Part shown: positions 43,414 through 52,143 of the stretch, one piece after another
How positions within the stretch are numbered: position 1 is the first letter of the stretch
Layout: every line of letters starts with the position of its first letter
DNA from: Streptomyces melanogenes
GTDB lineage: Bacteria; Actinomycetota; Actinomycetes; Streptomycetales; Streptomycetaceae
Assembly: GCF_014649795.1 (NCBI RefSeq)
Contig: NZ_BMTS01000004.1
Location: forward strand, 1 to 64,000
Direction of reading: 5' to 3'
Length of the DNA: 64,000 nucleotides
Position numbers and translations under genes: made by a program
Notes under the pieces: model-generated
Databases searched by the model: none
What the model saw: only the letters and a program-made list of their open reading frames with translations
Told to the model about the DNA's origin: nothing

Positions 43414-44850
43414 TCACGACCCGATGCGTGCCACCAGCACACACGCGTCATCTTCTCGGTCCGTCTCGCCGAACTCCTCCACCACCGTCCGCACTCCGTC
43501 CTGCGCCGTGCGGACCGTTTCGAGGCGGGCGGCGAGTTCAAGCAGCCTGCGGCACCCCGGCTCGTCCGAGGTGCCCCGCCGGGTCAGCCCGTCGGTGTGC
43601 AGGACCAGCAGATCGCCGGGCCTCAGCTGTACCTCGGCCTGTCCGTACCCGGCTCCTGACGTCGCTCCGAGCAGCACCCCGTCCGGCGGCGTCAGAGCGC
43701 ACCCCGTCCCACCGCGGAACAGCAGTGGGGCGGGGTGTCCTGCTTGCGCCCAGGAGAGGATGCGGGTGGCCGGGTCGTACTGGCAGCAGACCGCGCTGCC
43801 GAGCGCGGGCTGGACCGAGTGGTCGAGCAGCTGGTTGAGGTGGCCCATCAGATCGCCGGGGCGGATGCCGGCGACGGCCATGCCGCGCAGCGCGCCGAGC
43901 AGCATGGCCATGGCACCGGTGGCGGTGACGCCGTGGCCGGTGAGGTCTCCGACGGTCAGTAAAGACCTGCCGTCGGGCAGTTCGAGCGCGTCGTACCAGT
44001 CGCCGCCGATGAGCGCGCTGGTGCCCGACGGCAGATAGTGCGCCGCCACGTCGAGCGCCGCCGGGTTGCCCTGGGGAAGCCGCAGCGAGCCGCGCCACGG
44101 CGGCAGCACGGCCTCCTGGAGCTCGACCGCGAGCCGGTGTTCGGTCTGGGCGATGTGCTGTTCGCGCCGCAGCGAGTCGCGCGACTCCCGCACGGCGCGC
44201 TGGCTGCGGCGCAGCTCGCTGACGTCGCGCAGCACCGCCCACATCGAGGCGGTGCAGCCGTCCGTGTCGAGCACCGGCTCGCCCATCATGTGCAGCGTCC
44301 GCACGCGCCCGTCGGTCCGGACGATCCGGAACTCCCCGTCGATCGGCTTCCCGTCGACCAGACAGTCCGTCACCATGGCCGTGAGCAGCGCCTGGTCGTC
44401 GGCGAACACCATCGACGGCAGTTCGTCGAGCGACATCGCTCCGCTCTCGGGCGCCCGTCCGAATATCTGGAAGAGCTCGTCGGACCAGTCCACCGCGTCC
44501 GTGAGCAGGTTCCACTCGGCGCTGCCGACCCGGCTGAGCAGCGAGCCGGGCATCGGGTCGAGTTCGTACCCGGCCGGTGCCTCCTCTTCGCCGAGCTCCT
44601 CCGCGGCGGGCTCGGGCAGGCCCTCCTTCAGCTGGTCCAAGTGCGTGCCGAGGTCGTCGAGGTGATGGACCGCCAGGTCGCACAGGGCGCGCTGCCAGCG
44701 GCCGTGCGCGTCGTCGTCGTCCACGAGCGCGTCGCGCCGGACGGCGTCCACTCCGCCGCGCAGCCGACGGGTCTGCGTGATCAGCGCGTCGACCGTCTCC
44801 CGCTCCGGCGGTTGCGGGCTGGGACGGTCCGCGAACAGATGGGACGGCAT
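43414..44850 (-). CDS. PAS-domain PP2C/SpoIIE-type phosphatase
   Basis: ATG 44850 follows GGAG; 478 residues. An N-terminal helical region (1-100) precedes a PAS_3-like domain (AEWNLLTDAVDWSDELFQIFGR to GRVRTLHMMGEPVLD, with PAC) around 105-215, a coiled linker (RRSQRAVRESRDSLRREQ), then a PPM-type phosphatase. Metal-binding motifs are GGDWYDALELPDGR and VGDLTGHGVTATGAMAMLLGALRG, closing with REDDACVLVARI. Such proteins dephosphorylate anti-anti-sigma factors. It converges on the NsdA-like gene, across a terminator hairpin. No anti-sigma or STAS partner is in the window. Confidence 0.92.
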   Translation of the reverse strand: MPSHLFADRPSPQPPERETVDALITQTRRLRGGVDAVRRDALVDDDDAHGRWQRALCDLAVHHLDDLGTHLDQLKEGLPEPAAEELGEEEAPAGYELDPMPGSLLSRVGSAEWNLLTDAVDWSDELFQIFGRAPESGAMSLDELPSMVFADDQALLTAMVTDCLVDGKPIDGEFRIVRTDGRVRTLHMMGEPVLDTDGCTASMWAVLRDVSELRRSQRAVRESRDSLRREQHIAQTEHRLAVELQEAVLPPWRGSLRLPQGNPAALDVAAHYLPSGTSALIGGDWYDALELPDGRSLLTVGDLTGHGVTATGAMAMLLGALRGMAVAGIRPGDLMGHLNQLLDHSVQPALGSAVCCQYDPATRILSWAQAGHPAPLLFRGGTGCALTPPDGVLLGATSGAGYGQAEVQLRPGDLLVLHTDGLTRRGTSDEPGCRRLLELAARLETVRTAQDGVRTVVEEFGETDREDDACVLVARIGS

Positions 44851-44996
44851 GACGTACTCCGATACAGGCGCGGCACTGCAAGTCGGAAGGATGGACCGGT
44901 AACGACTGTTGCACAGGGAGCGATGCCCCGTAAGGGATTTGGCAACACTCGATACGGTGGTGCTTCTGACATATGCCTGCGGCCGACCTTGGGCGA

Positions 44997-46208
44997 TCAG
45001 CGCACGCGCCGCCGGACAGGGAAACCACGGGTGCGTGCGGTCCAAACCACCAGTACGGCACCGATGACGAGCGGCAGGGCCGTCCAGGGCAACGCCCCGG
45101 CGCCCGCGTTCTCCAGGACCACGCCCCCGGTGAGCGATCCGGCGGCGATCCCGACGTTGTAGACGGTCGCCTGGAGCGAGGTGGCCACGTCCGCGTGCTC
45201 CGGTCCCGAGACGTCGACCAGGGCCGTCTGGATCAGCGTCGGCGCCCCGCCGAAGGCCGCGCCCCACAGCGTGACCGCGACCACCAGGACGGCGGGCACC
45301 CGCCCCAGTGCGCCAAGTGCCGCCATCACGAAGGCGATCAGACCCAGGGCGCCCAGCAGCGCGGCCCGCAGCCTGCGGTCGGCCAGCGCGCCCGCGAGCC
45401 AGATGCCGCCGACGGTCGCGGCCCCGAAGACGAAGAGGACCAGGCCCGCGCGCCCGAACCCGGCGTGCTCGGCGAACGGCACCAGGAACGTGTACACCGC
45501 CTGGTGGCCGAGGAGCAGCAGCAGGGTGACCGACAGGACGGTCCGGATGCCCGGCAGGGCCGCGATGTGCCGCAGCGGGGTCCGCCCGGCGCTCGGCTCG
45601 CCGGGGAAGTCGGGCACGTACCGGAGCGCGCTGAGGATCAGGAGCGCGGCGAGGACGGCGAGCGCCCCGAAGCCCGCGCGCCAGCCCACCGTGCCCGCGA
45701 GCGCCGTGCCCAGCGGCACGCCGAGCGAGAGCGCGACCGTGATGCCCGCGAGGACGATCGCGATGGCGCGGCCCCGGCGTTCGGCGGGGACCAGCCGGGC
45801 CCCGTAGCCCGCGAGCATCGCCCAGAGGGTGCCGCCCATCGCCCCGGCCAGCAGTCGGGCCGCACAGGTCAGGAGGTAGGAGGAGGAGAGCGCGGTGACG
45901 GCGTCGGCGAGGGCGAGGCCGGTGAGCGCGCCGATGAGGACCGTACGCCGGGGCAGCCCGCGCAGCAGCGCGGTGAGCGGTATCGCGGAGAGGAACGAGG
46001 CGGCCGCGTACAGCGTCACCAGGAATCCCACCCGGCCCTCCGACACGCCGAGTCCGCCGCCCATGCGCGGAAGCAGTCCCGCGGGCAGCAGCTCGGTCAG
46101 CACGGCGGTGAAGGCCGTCGCGGCCAGTGTGAGCAGGGCGCCCAGCGGCAGTGCGGCGGGTCCGGTGGCGGTCGGCGCGGCGGTGCGCGCCGGTGATGCG
46201 GTCGGCAT
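44997..46208 (-). CDS. MFS drug/solute exporter (DHA1-like)
   Basis: The 403-residue membrane protein has about 12 predicted helices and the MFS motif A variants (GFLVTLYAAASFLSAIPLTALLRGLPRRTVL and GGIWLAGALADRRLR). The motif C-like helix GVPLGTALAGTVGWRAGFG suggests an antiporter of the DHA1/AraJ group. It begins at ATG 46208 with little room for a leader; a MerR-like dyad lies 15-36 bases upstream, so expression may be drug- or stress-induced. The substrate is unknown. Confidence 0.9.
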   Translation of the reverse strand: MPTASPARTAAPTATGPAALPLGALLTLAATAFTAVLTELLPAGLLPRMGGGLGVSEGRVGFLVTLYAAASFLSAIPLTALLRGLPRRTVLIGALTGLALADAVTALSSSYLLTCAARLLAGAMGGTLWAMLAGYGARLVPAERRGRAIAIVLAGITVALSLGVPLGTALAGTVGWRAGFGALAVLAALLILSALRYVPDFPGEPSAGRTPLRHIAALPGIRTVLSVTLLLLLGHQAVYTFLVPFAEHAGFGRAGLVLFVFGAATVGGIWLAGALADRRLRAALLGALGLIAFVMAALGALGRVPAVLVVAVTLWGAAFGGAPTLIQTALVDVSGPEHADVATSLQATVYNVGIAAGSLTGGVVLENAGAGALPWTALPLVIGAVLVVWTARTRGFPVRRRVR

Positions 46209-46223
46209 ACGGCCATGATCGAA

Positions 46224-46243
46224 CCCTCACATTAGTGTGAAGG
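46224..46243 (-). promoter_or_regulatory. MerR-type operator/promoter candidate for the MFS gene
   Basis: TCACA (46227-46231) and TGTGA (46236-46240) flank TTAG, with two further C-G pairs outside. Read on the minus strand, TTGCCC is followed by 19 bases containing this dyad, the long spacer seen at MerR-controlled promoters. The -10 box (TCGATC) is poor. Confidence 0.5.
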
Positions 46244-46393
46244 GCAAGTCCCCTTTCCCCGGCGACCGTGCTGACCTGCGCCGGAACCCGTTCCGGGGCG
46301 GGGAGCGAGGTTCCCGGCTGTTCATGACATCCTGTGTCGTCACAGCTCGCCGGACAGATCGGCGGACGTCCGGGGGGTTACAGGGGAAGGTCG

Positions 46394-47272
46394 ATGAGGC
46401 TCTGCTTTCTGGTGGAGGAGCACTACCGCCACGACGGCATGCCGGTGGAGGTGATCAGCCAACTCGTCGCCTGGGGTCATCGGGTGGACGTGCTGCGCCC
46501 CGGCGGTTCCCTACTGCGGATGTCCGAGGCGGTCAACGCGGGCAGCCATGACGCCTGGGTGCTCAAGACGGTGTCCGGCGGCCCGGGCCTCACGCTCCTG
46601 GAGGCCGCCGCCGCGGTCGGTCTGACCACCGTCAACGACGCCCGGTCGATACGGGGCGTACGGGACAAGGCGCTCGCGGCGGCCATCGGCCGCAGCCGGG
46701 GTCTGCCGATGCCGACGACGTACGCGGCGGCCGTTCCGGAACTGCTCGCGGAGATACCCGAGTCCGAGTTCCCGCTGGTGGTCAAGCCCGCCGACGGCAG
46801 CGCCGGGCGCGGGGTGTGCCTGGTGCCGTCGCCGGACCGGCTCGCCGCGATGATGGGACAGTTGGCGGGTCAGGGCATGCTGGTGGCCCAGCCGTACGTG
46901 CCCAACTCGGGCGTGGACCTCAAGGTGTACTGCGTGGGCGGCGAGCTGTACGCCACCGAGCGCTGCTCCCCGCTCCACCCCGACCACGCCGTGCGCGAGC
47001 GCCAGGTGGCGCTGCCCGCCGAGGTGGCCGCGACCGTCGCGCAGGTCGGCGCGGTCTACGGCCTGGACCTGTACGGCGTGGACGTGCTGCTCGGCCCCGA
47101 CGGGCCGGTGGTGGTCGACGTGAACGACTTCCCGAGCTTCCGTCAGGTCCCCCAGGCCGCGGCCCGGGTGGCGCGCGCCGTGCTCGAACTGGCCCGCACG
47201 GGCCGGGGGAGCGGCCCGGACGTGTTCCCGGCGGCTCTCGTCCCGGAACAGCAGCCGGGGGCGGCGGTATGA
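46394..47272 (+). CDS. ATP-grasp enzyme 1
   Basis: ATG 46394 follows GGGGAAGG; 292 residues, beginning MRLCFLVEEHYRHDGMP. ATP-grasp features are FPLVVKPADGSAGRGVCLVP (nucleotide loop with Lys), the acidic VAQPYVPNSGVDLKVYCVGG, and the metal site YGVDVLLGPDGPVVVDVNDFPSF (D...N). The fold is RimK/LysX-like. These enzymes form acyl-phosphates and join them to amines. There is no carrier protein or peptide precursor nearby that I can see. The stop overlaps the next start as ATGA, so the two ATP-grasp proteins are translated together. Confidence 0.85.
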   Translation: MRLCFLVEEHYRHDGMPVEVISQLVAWGHRVDVLRPGGSLLRMSEAVNAGSHDAWVLKTVSGGPGLTLLEAAAAVGLTTVNDARSIRGVRDKALAAAIGRSRGLPMPTTYAAAVPELLAEIPESEFPLVVKPADGSAGRGVCLVPSPDRLAAMMGQLAGQGMLVAQPYVPNSGVDLKVYCVGGELYATERCSPLHPDHAVRERQVALPAEVAATVAQVGAVYGLDLYGVDVLLGPDGPVVVDVNDFPSFRQVPQAAARVARAVLELARTGRGSGPDVFPAALVPEQQPGAAV

Positions 47273-48105
47273 GGGTCGGGCTGATCACTCCGGAGCCCGG
47301 CCATCCGCTGCTCGCCGCCACCACGGCCCTGCTCGCCCGCGAGCACGTGGTGGAGCCGGTGGACCCGGCCTCGCAGCCCCCGGACCGGGTCGCGGACGTC
47401 TACCTGCTCAAGTCCCGTACGCCGCACGCCCTCGCGCTCGCCCGGGAGCTGGAGCTGCGGGGCGCCGCGGTGCTGAACTCCGCGTCCGCGACCGCCCTCT
47501 GCCAGGACCGCACGGCGATGGCGGAGCTGGCCGACGCGGCCGGGCTGCCGTTCGCGGCCACCCGCACCTTCGCCGCGCTCGCCCCTCTGCCGGACGACCC
47601 GGACCTCGCGTATCCGCTGGTGGTGAAGAGCCGCCACAGCCGCCGCCACGACCTGGTCGCGCGCGCCGACGACGCGGCGGGGCTGCGGGCGCTGGTCGGG
47701 GCGTGGGCGCGGGAGCCGGTGGTGGTGCAGGAGTTCACCGCCAACAGCGGCTGGGACCACAAGCTGTGGGTGATCGGCGACCGGGTCTTCGCGGCCCTGC
47801 GCCGCTCCGAGCTGGCGCCCGGCGGGCGCGGCCCCACCCGCTCGCTCGCGCTCGACGACCTGCCGCCCGGCTGGGCCGAGCTGGCGCTCCGGGTGGGGGA
47901 AGCCTTCGCCCTGGACGTGTACGGGGTGGATCTCATCGACGCGAGCGGCGCCCCGCTCATCGTGGACGTCAACGCCTTTCCCGGGATACGGGGTCAGCGC
48001 GGCGCCCCCGAGGCGCTCGCGGAACTCGCGCTGGGGGCAGGCGCCGGCCGCCTCACCCCACGGGCGCGGGCACGCTCTGGGCAAGAGTCGCGTTCCACGC
48101 GGTGA
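47269..48105 (+). CDS. ATP-grasp enzyme 2
   Basis: It starts at ATG 47269 inside the previous stop; 278 residues. It has an N-terminal pre-ATP-grasp domain (MRVGLITPEPGHPLLAATTALL), the nucleotide region YPLVVKSRHSRRHDLVARA, PVVVQEFTANSGWDHKLWVIGDRVFAALRRSE and the metal site YGVDLIDASGAPLIVDVNAFPGI. It is related to enzyme 1, especially in the GVD...VDVN.FP site, but the ATP loop is Arg/His-rich and lacks the Gly-rich GSAGRG, so one partner may be less active or bind differently. The 3' end overlaps the converging phosphatase gene by 53 bases. Confidence 0.82.
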   Translation: MRVGLITPEPGHPLLAATTALLAREHVVEPVDPASQPPDRVADVYLLKSRTPHALALARELELRGAAVLNSASATALCQDRTAMAELADAAGLPFAATRTFAALAPLPDDPDLAYPLVVKSRHSRRHDLVARADDAAGLRALVGAWAREPVVVQEFTANSGWDHKLWVIGDRVFAALRRSELAPGGRGPTRSLALDDLPPGWAELALRVGEAFALDVYGVDLIDASGAPLIVDVNAFPGIRGQRGAPEALAELALGAGAGRLTPRARARSGQESRSTR

Positions 48106-48673
48106 TCACGGGCCGGCCGTGCTCGGTCCCCAGCCGCGACACGGCCCCGGTGCCGAGCAGGAACAGCGACCCGGCCGAGGCGGGCAGCCCCAGATAGCGG
48201 GCCGTCAGGACGCGCAGGAAGTGCGAGTGGGCGACGAGGGTGACATCGCTGTCGGAAGCCGCGAGCGCGGCGCGCGCCTCCGCGAGCACCCGGTCGGCCC
48301 GCTCGCCGACCTGCTCGGCGCTCTCGCCGGGGTGCTCGGCGGGCCCGGCGGCCACCCCGTCGGTCCACAGGTTCCAGTCGGGGCGCTCGCGCTGGATCTC
48401 GGGGGTGGTGACGCCCTCGTACCCGCCGTAGTCCCACTCGCTCAGATCGGGCCGCACCTGCGGGTCGGTGAGTCCGGCGAGTTCGGCGGTGCGGCGGGCG
48501 CGGGCCGTCGGGCTGACGAGCGTGAGCCCGATCCGGTGTCCGGCGAGCAGCGGCGCCACCGCGCGGGCCTGGGCCTCGCCGTGCTCGGTGAGCGGCAGGT
48601 CGGTGTGGCTGGTGTGCTGACCGGTCAGGGTCCACGCCGTCTCGCCGTGCCGTATCAGGATCAACTCGCCCAT
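48053..48673 (-). CDS. Histidine phosphatase family protein
   Basis: The 206-residue protein starts MGELILIRHGETAW with the catalytic RHGE. It continues with TSHTDLPLTEHGEAQARAV, VSPTARARRTAELAG, a Glu-containing SEWDYGGYEG and the second catalytic His in LVAHSHFLRVLTARYL. This is the branch-1 histidine phosphatase/phosphoglycerate-mutase-like layout. The substrate may be a small sugar phosphate but is not known. Its last 53 bases overlap antisense with the ATP-grasp 2 gene. Confidence 0.9.
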   Translation of the reverse strand: MGELILIRHGETAWTLTGQHTSHTDLPLTEHGEAQARAVAPLLAGHRIGLTLVSPTARARRTAELAGLTDPQVRPDLSEWDYGGYEGVTTPEIQRERPDWNLWTDGVAAGPAEHPGESAEQVGERADRVLAEARAALAASDSDVTLVAHSHFLRVLTARYLGLPASAGSLFLLGTGAVSRLGTEHGRPVITAWNATLAQSVPAPVG

Positions 48674-48723
48674 GGATCGTTCCCGTTCTCCGCGACCGGC
48701 CCGCCGGGCTCGTCCCGCCGGAC

Positions 48724-48751
48724 CGTGTACGGCACAACCATGCCGTACACG
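48724..48751. terminator. Hairpin between lipase and phosphatase genes
   Basis: CGTGTACGGC and GCCGTACACG form a perfect 10-bp stem with an 8-base loop. It lies 41 bases downstream of the lipase gene (minus strand). It could be a terminator or, as a palindrome in front of the phosphatase gene, an operator. Confidence 0.5.
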
Positions 48752-48791
48752 ATGGCATTCCGGCAGGTGGGGCCGGTGGCGGAGGTCACGC

Positions 48792-49484
48792 TCAGCGGGC
48801 CAGGAAGGCGCGCACGCCCTGCGAGACGGCGTCGTCGCCGAGCAGGTCGTTGTGCTTCAGGCAGCCCGCCGGGTTGTTGACCGCACCGGTCAGCGGCACG
48901 CTGCTGTCCGGGTTGATCACCTCGTCGCAGTTCGACCACCAGGTGGCGTACTGGACGGCGCCGGGCGTCTCGTCGCCCTCGGCCAGGCGCTTCTGGACGT
49001 ACGAGCCCGGGGTCATGTCGCGGCAGGCCTGGGACCACAGCGCGCAGGCCCAGGCGGTGGAGGTGCCGTGGTTGGGCCCGGCGAGCGAGACCCAGTGGCC
49101 GACGGTGGCGGTGCCGCCGCCGAACTTGACGTACCAGCGCGTCACCAGGCTGCCGAAGGAGTGGGCCACGACGTCCACCTTGGCCGCGCCGGTCCGCGCG
49201 CGGACCTGGTCCACATAGGCGGCGAACCGGCCGGACAGCACCTCGTTGACGGACTGACCGGTGTCGTAGCCCCAGGAGAACAGCTCGGCGTCGGTGTATC
49301 CGGCCGCCTTGAAGTCGTCGCGCATCCCGCCCCAGACCCCGGGGTCGGCGTTGTAGCCGTGCACGAAGATCACCGGGGTGTGGGCGGGGGCGGCCGCCGC
49401 CGGTCCGGGGGCGATTCCCAGCCCGGCGGCAGCGGCCGCCAGCGTCACCACCAAGGACACTGCTCTACGGCGTATGGACAGCAC
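48792..49484 (-). CDS. Secreted lipase/esterase, alpha/beta hydrolase
   Basis: GTG 49484 has GGGAGA upstream; 230 residues with a Sec signal (RRRAVSLVVTLAAAAAGLGIAPGPAAAA). The mature part has the oxyanion motif VIFVHGYNADPGVW, nucleophile AHSFGS in VDVVAHSFGSLVTRWY, a VSLAGPNHGT block and late Asp/His residues (EVINPDSSVPLTGA, CLKHNDLL). This matches the small Streptomyces triacylglycerol lipase/EstA type. Four Cys suggest disulfides outside the cell. It follows the peptidase gene in the same orientation, about 117 bases on. Confidence 0.9.
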   Translation of the reverse strand: MLSIRRRAVSLVVTLAAAAAGLGIAPGPAAAAPAHTPVIFVHGYNADPGVWGGMRDDFKAAGYTDAELFSWGYDTGQSVNEVLSGRFAAYVDQVRARTGAAKVDVVAHSFGSLVTRWYVKFGGGTATVGHWVSLAGPNHGTSTAWACALWSQACRDMTPGSYVQKRLAEGDETPGAVQYATWWSNCDEVINPDSSVPLTGAVNNPAGCLKHNDLLGDDAVSQGVRAFLAR

Positions 49485-49601
49485 GATGTCTCCCTCACTC
49501 CGCGACGGGGTCGCGGATCACGGTGGTGACGGCCGGGTGGCCGGGAGCATGGTGGGCCCTGGGGCCGGTGATGGCCAGATGCGTGTGTCGACCCGTCGTC
49601 T

Positions 49602-51161
49602 CTACCGGCGCCCCGCGGGCGCCGGCAGGGGAGTGGCCGGGCAGCTGGTGTCGCCCGCCGGGGTCCGGTCGTCGAGGAGGTAGCCCTCGACGAGCCCGTC
49701 CACGCACGCGTTGCCGTCGAGGTACTGGCCGTGGTCGCCGCCGCCGGTCACCGTCACCAGGCGCGAGGTGGGCAGGGCGCGGTGGGCGCGCAGGGCGCCC
49801 TCGTAGTGGGTGGCCGGGTCGTGCGTGGAGTTGAGCATCAGCACGGGCGGCAGGCCCTTGCCGGTGACCTCGACGTGCGGCGCCTTCGAGCGCGGCCAGG
49901 AGGCGCAGATCGAGGCGAACGTCAACTCCCGGGCGCCCGCGAGCGGGTGGGTGCGGGTGGCCTCGGCGCTCTCGCGGACCCAGTGGCCGCTGTCGCGGTT
50001 CCACGGGGTGTCGGCGCAGGTCACGGCGAAGAAGTCGGCGAAGAAGTCCGCGCCCATGGCGTGTTGGAGGCGCTGGGCGAGGGCCTTGCGGGCGGCGGGC
50101 GCGGCCGTGTCGGGGTGCTCCAGGACGCCGAGCGCGGCGGCGAATGAGCCGAAGCGCCCGGTGTTGTACATCGCGTCGGTCGCGGCGACGTCGAGGCTGT
50201 TGGCGCTGACGGTGGTGCCTTCCAGCTCCAGCGGGCGGTCGTGCAGGGCCCGGCGCAGCCGCTCGTAGCTCGCCTTCGCCTCGGCCGGGGTGCGGCCCTG
50301 GTGGTAGACGGCGTCGTTCTGGGCCAGCCACGGAAGGAAGTCCTGCTCGAACCGGCGCTGGAAGCTGAGCGGCTGCCCCGTCAGGAACGACTGCCAGAAG
50401 CCGCTGAAGTCGACGATGCTGTCCAGGACCATCCGCCGCACCCGGCCGGGGAACTCGGTGGCGTAGTACGCGCCGAGGAAGCTGGCGTAGGACGGCCCGT
50501 AGTACGAGATCTTGTCCACGCCGAGCAGCGCGCGGTACAGGTCCATGTCGTGGACGGCCTGGTCGGTGGTGATGTACGGCAGCAGATCGCCGGAGTTGCG
50601 CTCGCAGTCCCGGACGAACGCACGCGCTCGGGCGAAGGTCTGGCGGATCGCCGGGGAGGTGCGGTCCCTCAGGTCGCCGCTGGTGAAGAAGGAGTCGACG
50701 GTCGGCTGGTCCGAGCAGACCACGCGCGTGCTGGCGCCGACGCCGCGCTGGTCGAAGCCGACGATGTCGTACGCCGCCGCCACCTTCGGCGCGTTCGCGG
50801 CGAGGCCGGTCGGCCGGGTGAGGCCCGAGGCGCCCGGGCCGCCCGCCGCCATCATCAGGACGCCCTTGCGCGGCCCGGGGCCGGTCGCCCGGTGGCGGGA
50901 GACCGCGACGGTGAGGTCCGGGCCCGCGCCGGGGTGGCGCCAGTCGCGCGGGACCGCCATGGCCGCGCACTCCAACGCGCCCGAGTCGCAGGGCCGCCAG
51001 TCCAGGCGCTGCTGGAGATAGCGGTCGGGCACGCGCGCGGCGCCTCCCGGGGGTGCCGAGGCGTGGGCCGTGGCGGCCGGCAGCGCGGCGGCCACCAGGA
51101 GTCCGGCCGCGGCGGCGACGGACCACCGGGTGGCGTTGCGGAACGTGCTCAACGTGCTCAT
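49602..51161 (-). CDS. Secreted tripeptidyl aminopeptidase-type alpha/beta hydrolase
   Basis: ATG 51161 follows GGGGAG; 519 residues with a Sec signal (WSVAAAAGLLVAAALPAATAHA). It has the TAP/SlpD layout: DWRPCDSGALECAAMAVPRDW, GGPGASG, DIVGFDQRGVGAST, nucleophile YYGPSYASFLGAYYA, then late Asp (LNSTHDPATHYEGA) and His (GGGDHGQYLDG). The nucleophile motif is GPSYA rather than the common GxSYG. It cleaves tripeptides or related peptide substrates outside the cell; family members process secreted proteins in Streptomyces. Confidence 0.9.
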   Translation of the reverse strand: MSTLSTFRNATRWSVAAAAGLLVAAALPAATAHASAPPGGAARVPDRYLQQRLDWRPCDSGALECAAMAVPRDWRHPGAGPDLTVAVSRHRATGPGPRKGVLMMAAGGPGASGLTRPTGLAANAPKVAAAYDIVGFDQRGVGASTRVVCSDQPTVDSFFTSGDLRDRTSPAIRQTFARARAFVRDCERNSGDLLPYITTDQAVHDMDLYRALLGVDKISYYGPSYASFLGAYYATEFPGRVRRMVLDSIVDFSGFWQSFLTGQPLSFQRRFEQDFLPWLAQNDAVYHQGRTPAEAKASYERLRRALHDRPLELEGTTVSANSLDVAATDAMYNTGRFGSFAAALGVLEHPDTAAPAARKALAQRLQHAMGADFFADFFAVTCADTPWNRDSGHWVRESAEATRTHPLAGARELTFASICASWPRSKAPHVEVTGKGLPPVLMLNSTHDPATHYEGALRAHRALPTSRLVTVTGGGDHGQYLDGNACVDGLVEGYLLDDRTPAGDTSCPATPLPAPAGRR

Positions 51162-51277
51162 GTCGTACTCCCCGTCGGGGTGGATCGGTCGTCTGCGATC
51201 CTCCTGCCGGGGGCGGTTCGCGATCGATCCCGCAGGCACCCCGATCGGCGGTGGTACTGGTGCCACCGCCCGCCCGG

Positions 51278-51940
51278 TCACCGGTCGGCGAGCGTGTTCC
51301 AGAACATCGCCTCGTACGTCTGCAGCAGCCTGCCGTAGCGGCGGGCCAGGGCGGTCTCGGCCTCCGTGCGCACGCCCGAGGCGACGGCCGCGAGGGCCTG
51401 GCGCTCCAGGTCGGGCGAGGGCTCGGCGAAGAAGTCGAAGAAGCCGCAGGCCTCGTCGGAGAAGCCGTAGCGGCCGCGCAGCGCTTCGGCCACGGTGGCG
51501 CAATAGCCGCCCCACGCCGCGAAGTTGGCGGTGAGCGCGAGGGCCACCAGGGGCGGCTCGCCGTTCAGTGCCAGCCACGCCGCATAGGCCGGATACGCCT
51601 GGCAGCCGGCCAGCGGCTCGTACCGCTCCACGTCGTCCGCGTCGAGGCCGCAGGCCGCCGCGTACGCGCCGAGCCGCTCCTGGGCGAGCGTCTCGCCGGT
51701 CGCGAGCGAGCCGAAGAACTCCGCACAGGCGGAGTTGCCCGCGCCCGCCGACCGGTCGGCGAGGAAGGCGAAGGCGCGCAGGTCGGAGGCGATGACATGG
51801 TGCTGTTCGAGCGCCAGCGCGGCCAGCGCGTGCACCGTGGCCGAGCCGTTCGCGATCCTCGGCACCAGCCGGTTGGCGTCCTTCGCGGGCGCCAGTTCCG
51901 CCGTGATCCGCTCCACCAGTTCCCGGGCCGTGACTGCCAT
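51278..51940 (-). CDS. TenA/PqqC-superfamily protein
   Basis: ATG 51940 follows AAGGGGG; 220 residues, all-helical. The pattern ALEQHHVIASDLRAFAFLADRS, CAEFFGSLATGETLAQERLGAY, YAAWLALNGEPPLVALALTANFAAWGGYCATVAEALRGRYG and CGFFDFFAEPSPDLERQAL fits the TenA/heme-oxygenase-like fold. Whether it is a thiaminase is doubtful: no thiamine genes are nearby. It is transcribed divergently from the P450-ferredoxin pair, so a role in that pathway is possible. Confidence 0.72.
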   Translation of the reverse strand: MAVTARELVERITAELAPAKDANRLVPRIANGSATVHALAALALEQHHVIASDLRAFAFLADRSAGAGNSACAEFFGSLATGETLAQERLGAYAAACGLDADDVERYEPLAGCQAYPAYAAWLALNGEPPLVALALTANFAAWGGYCATVAEALRGRYGFSDEACGFFDFFAEPSPDLERQALAAVASGVRTEAETALARRYGRLLQTYEAMFWNTLADR

Positions 51941-52143
51941 GCGGGACCCCCTTCCGCCCTGCGCTCGTGGTGCTGGGCTCCCCAGGCTCTCATGCACACT
52001 CGGGGCGAGACGGCCCAATGCGGCAGAAATCAGCCGGATCGTCCCGCACGGGTGATTCGGCCGAACTCTGCGTAGAGTACTTAGCTGCCTTGGGCATGTA
52101 ATGGAGATCGGCAAGACGGACTCTTCGCTTGCGAGGTTCACCC

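Noticed and set aside
51278..51940. TenA-like gene as thiamine biosynthesis enzyme
   Set aside because: No thi genes or TPP riboswitch nearby, and the conserved Cys/Glu site could not be confirmed.
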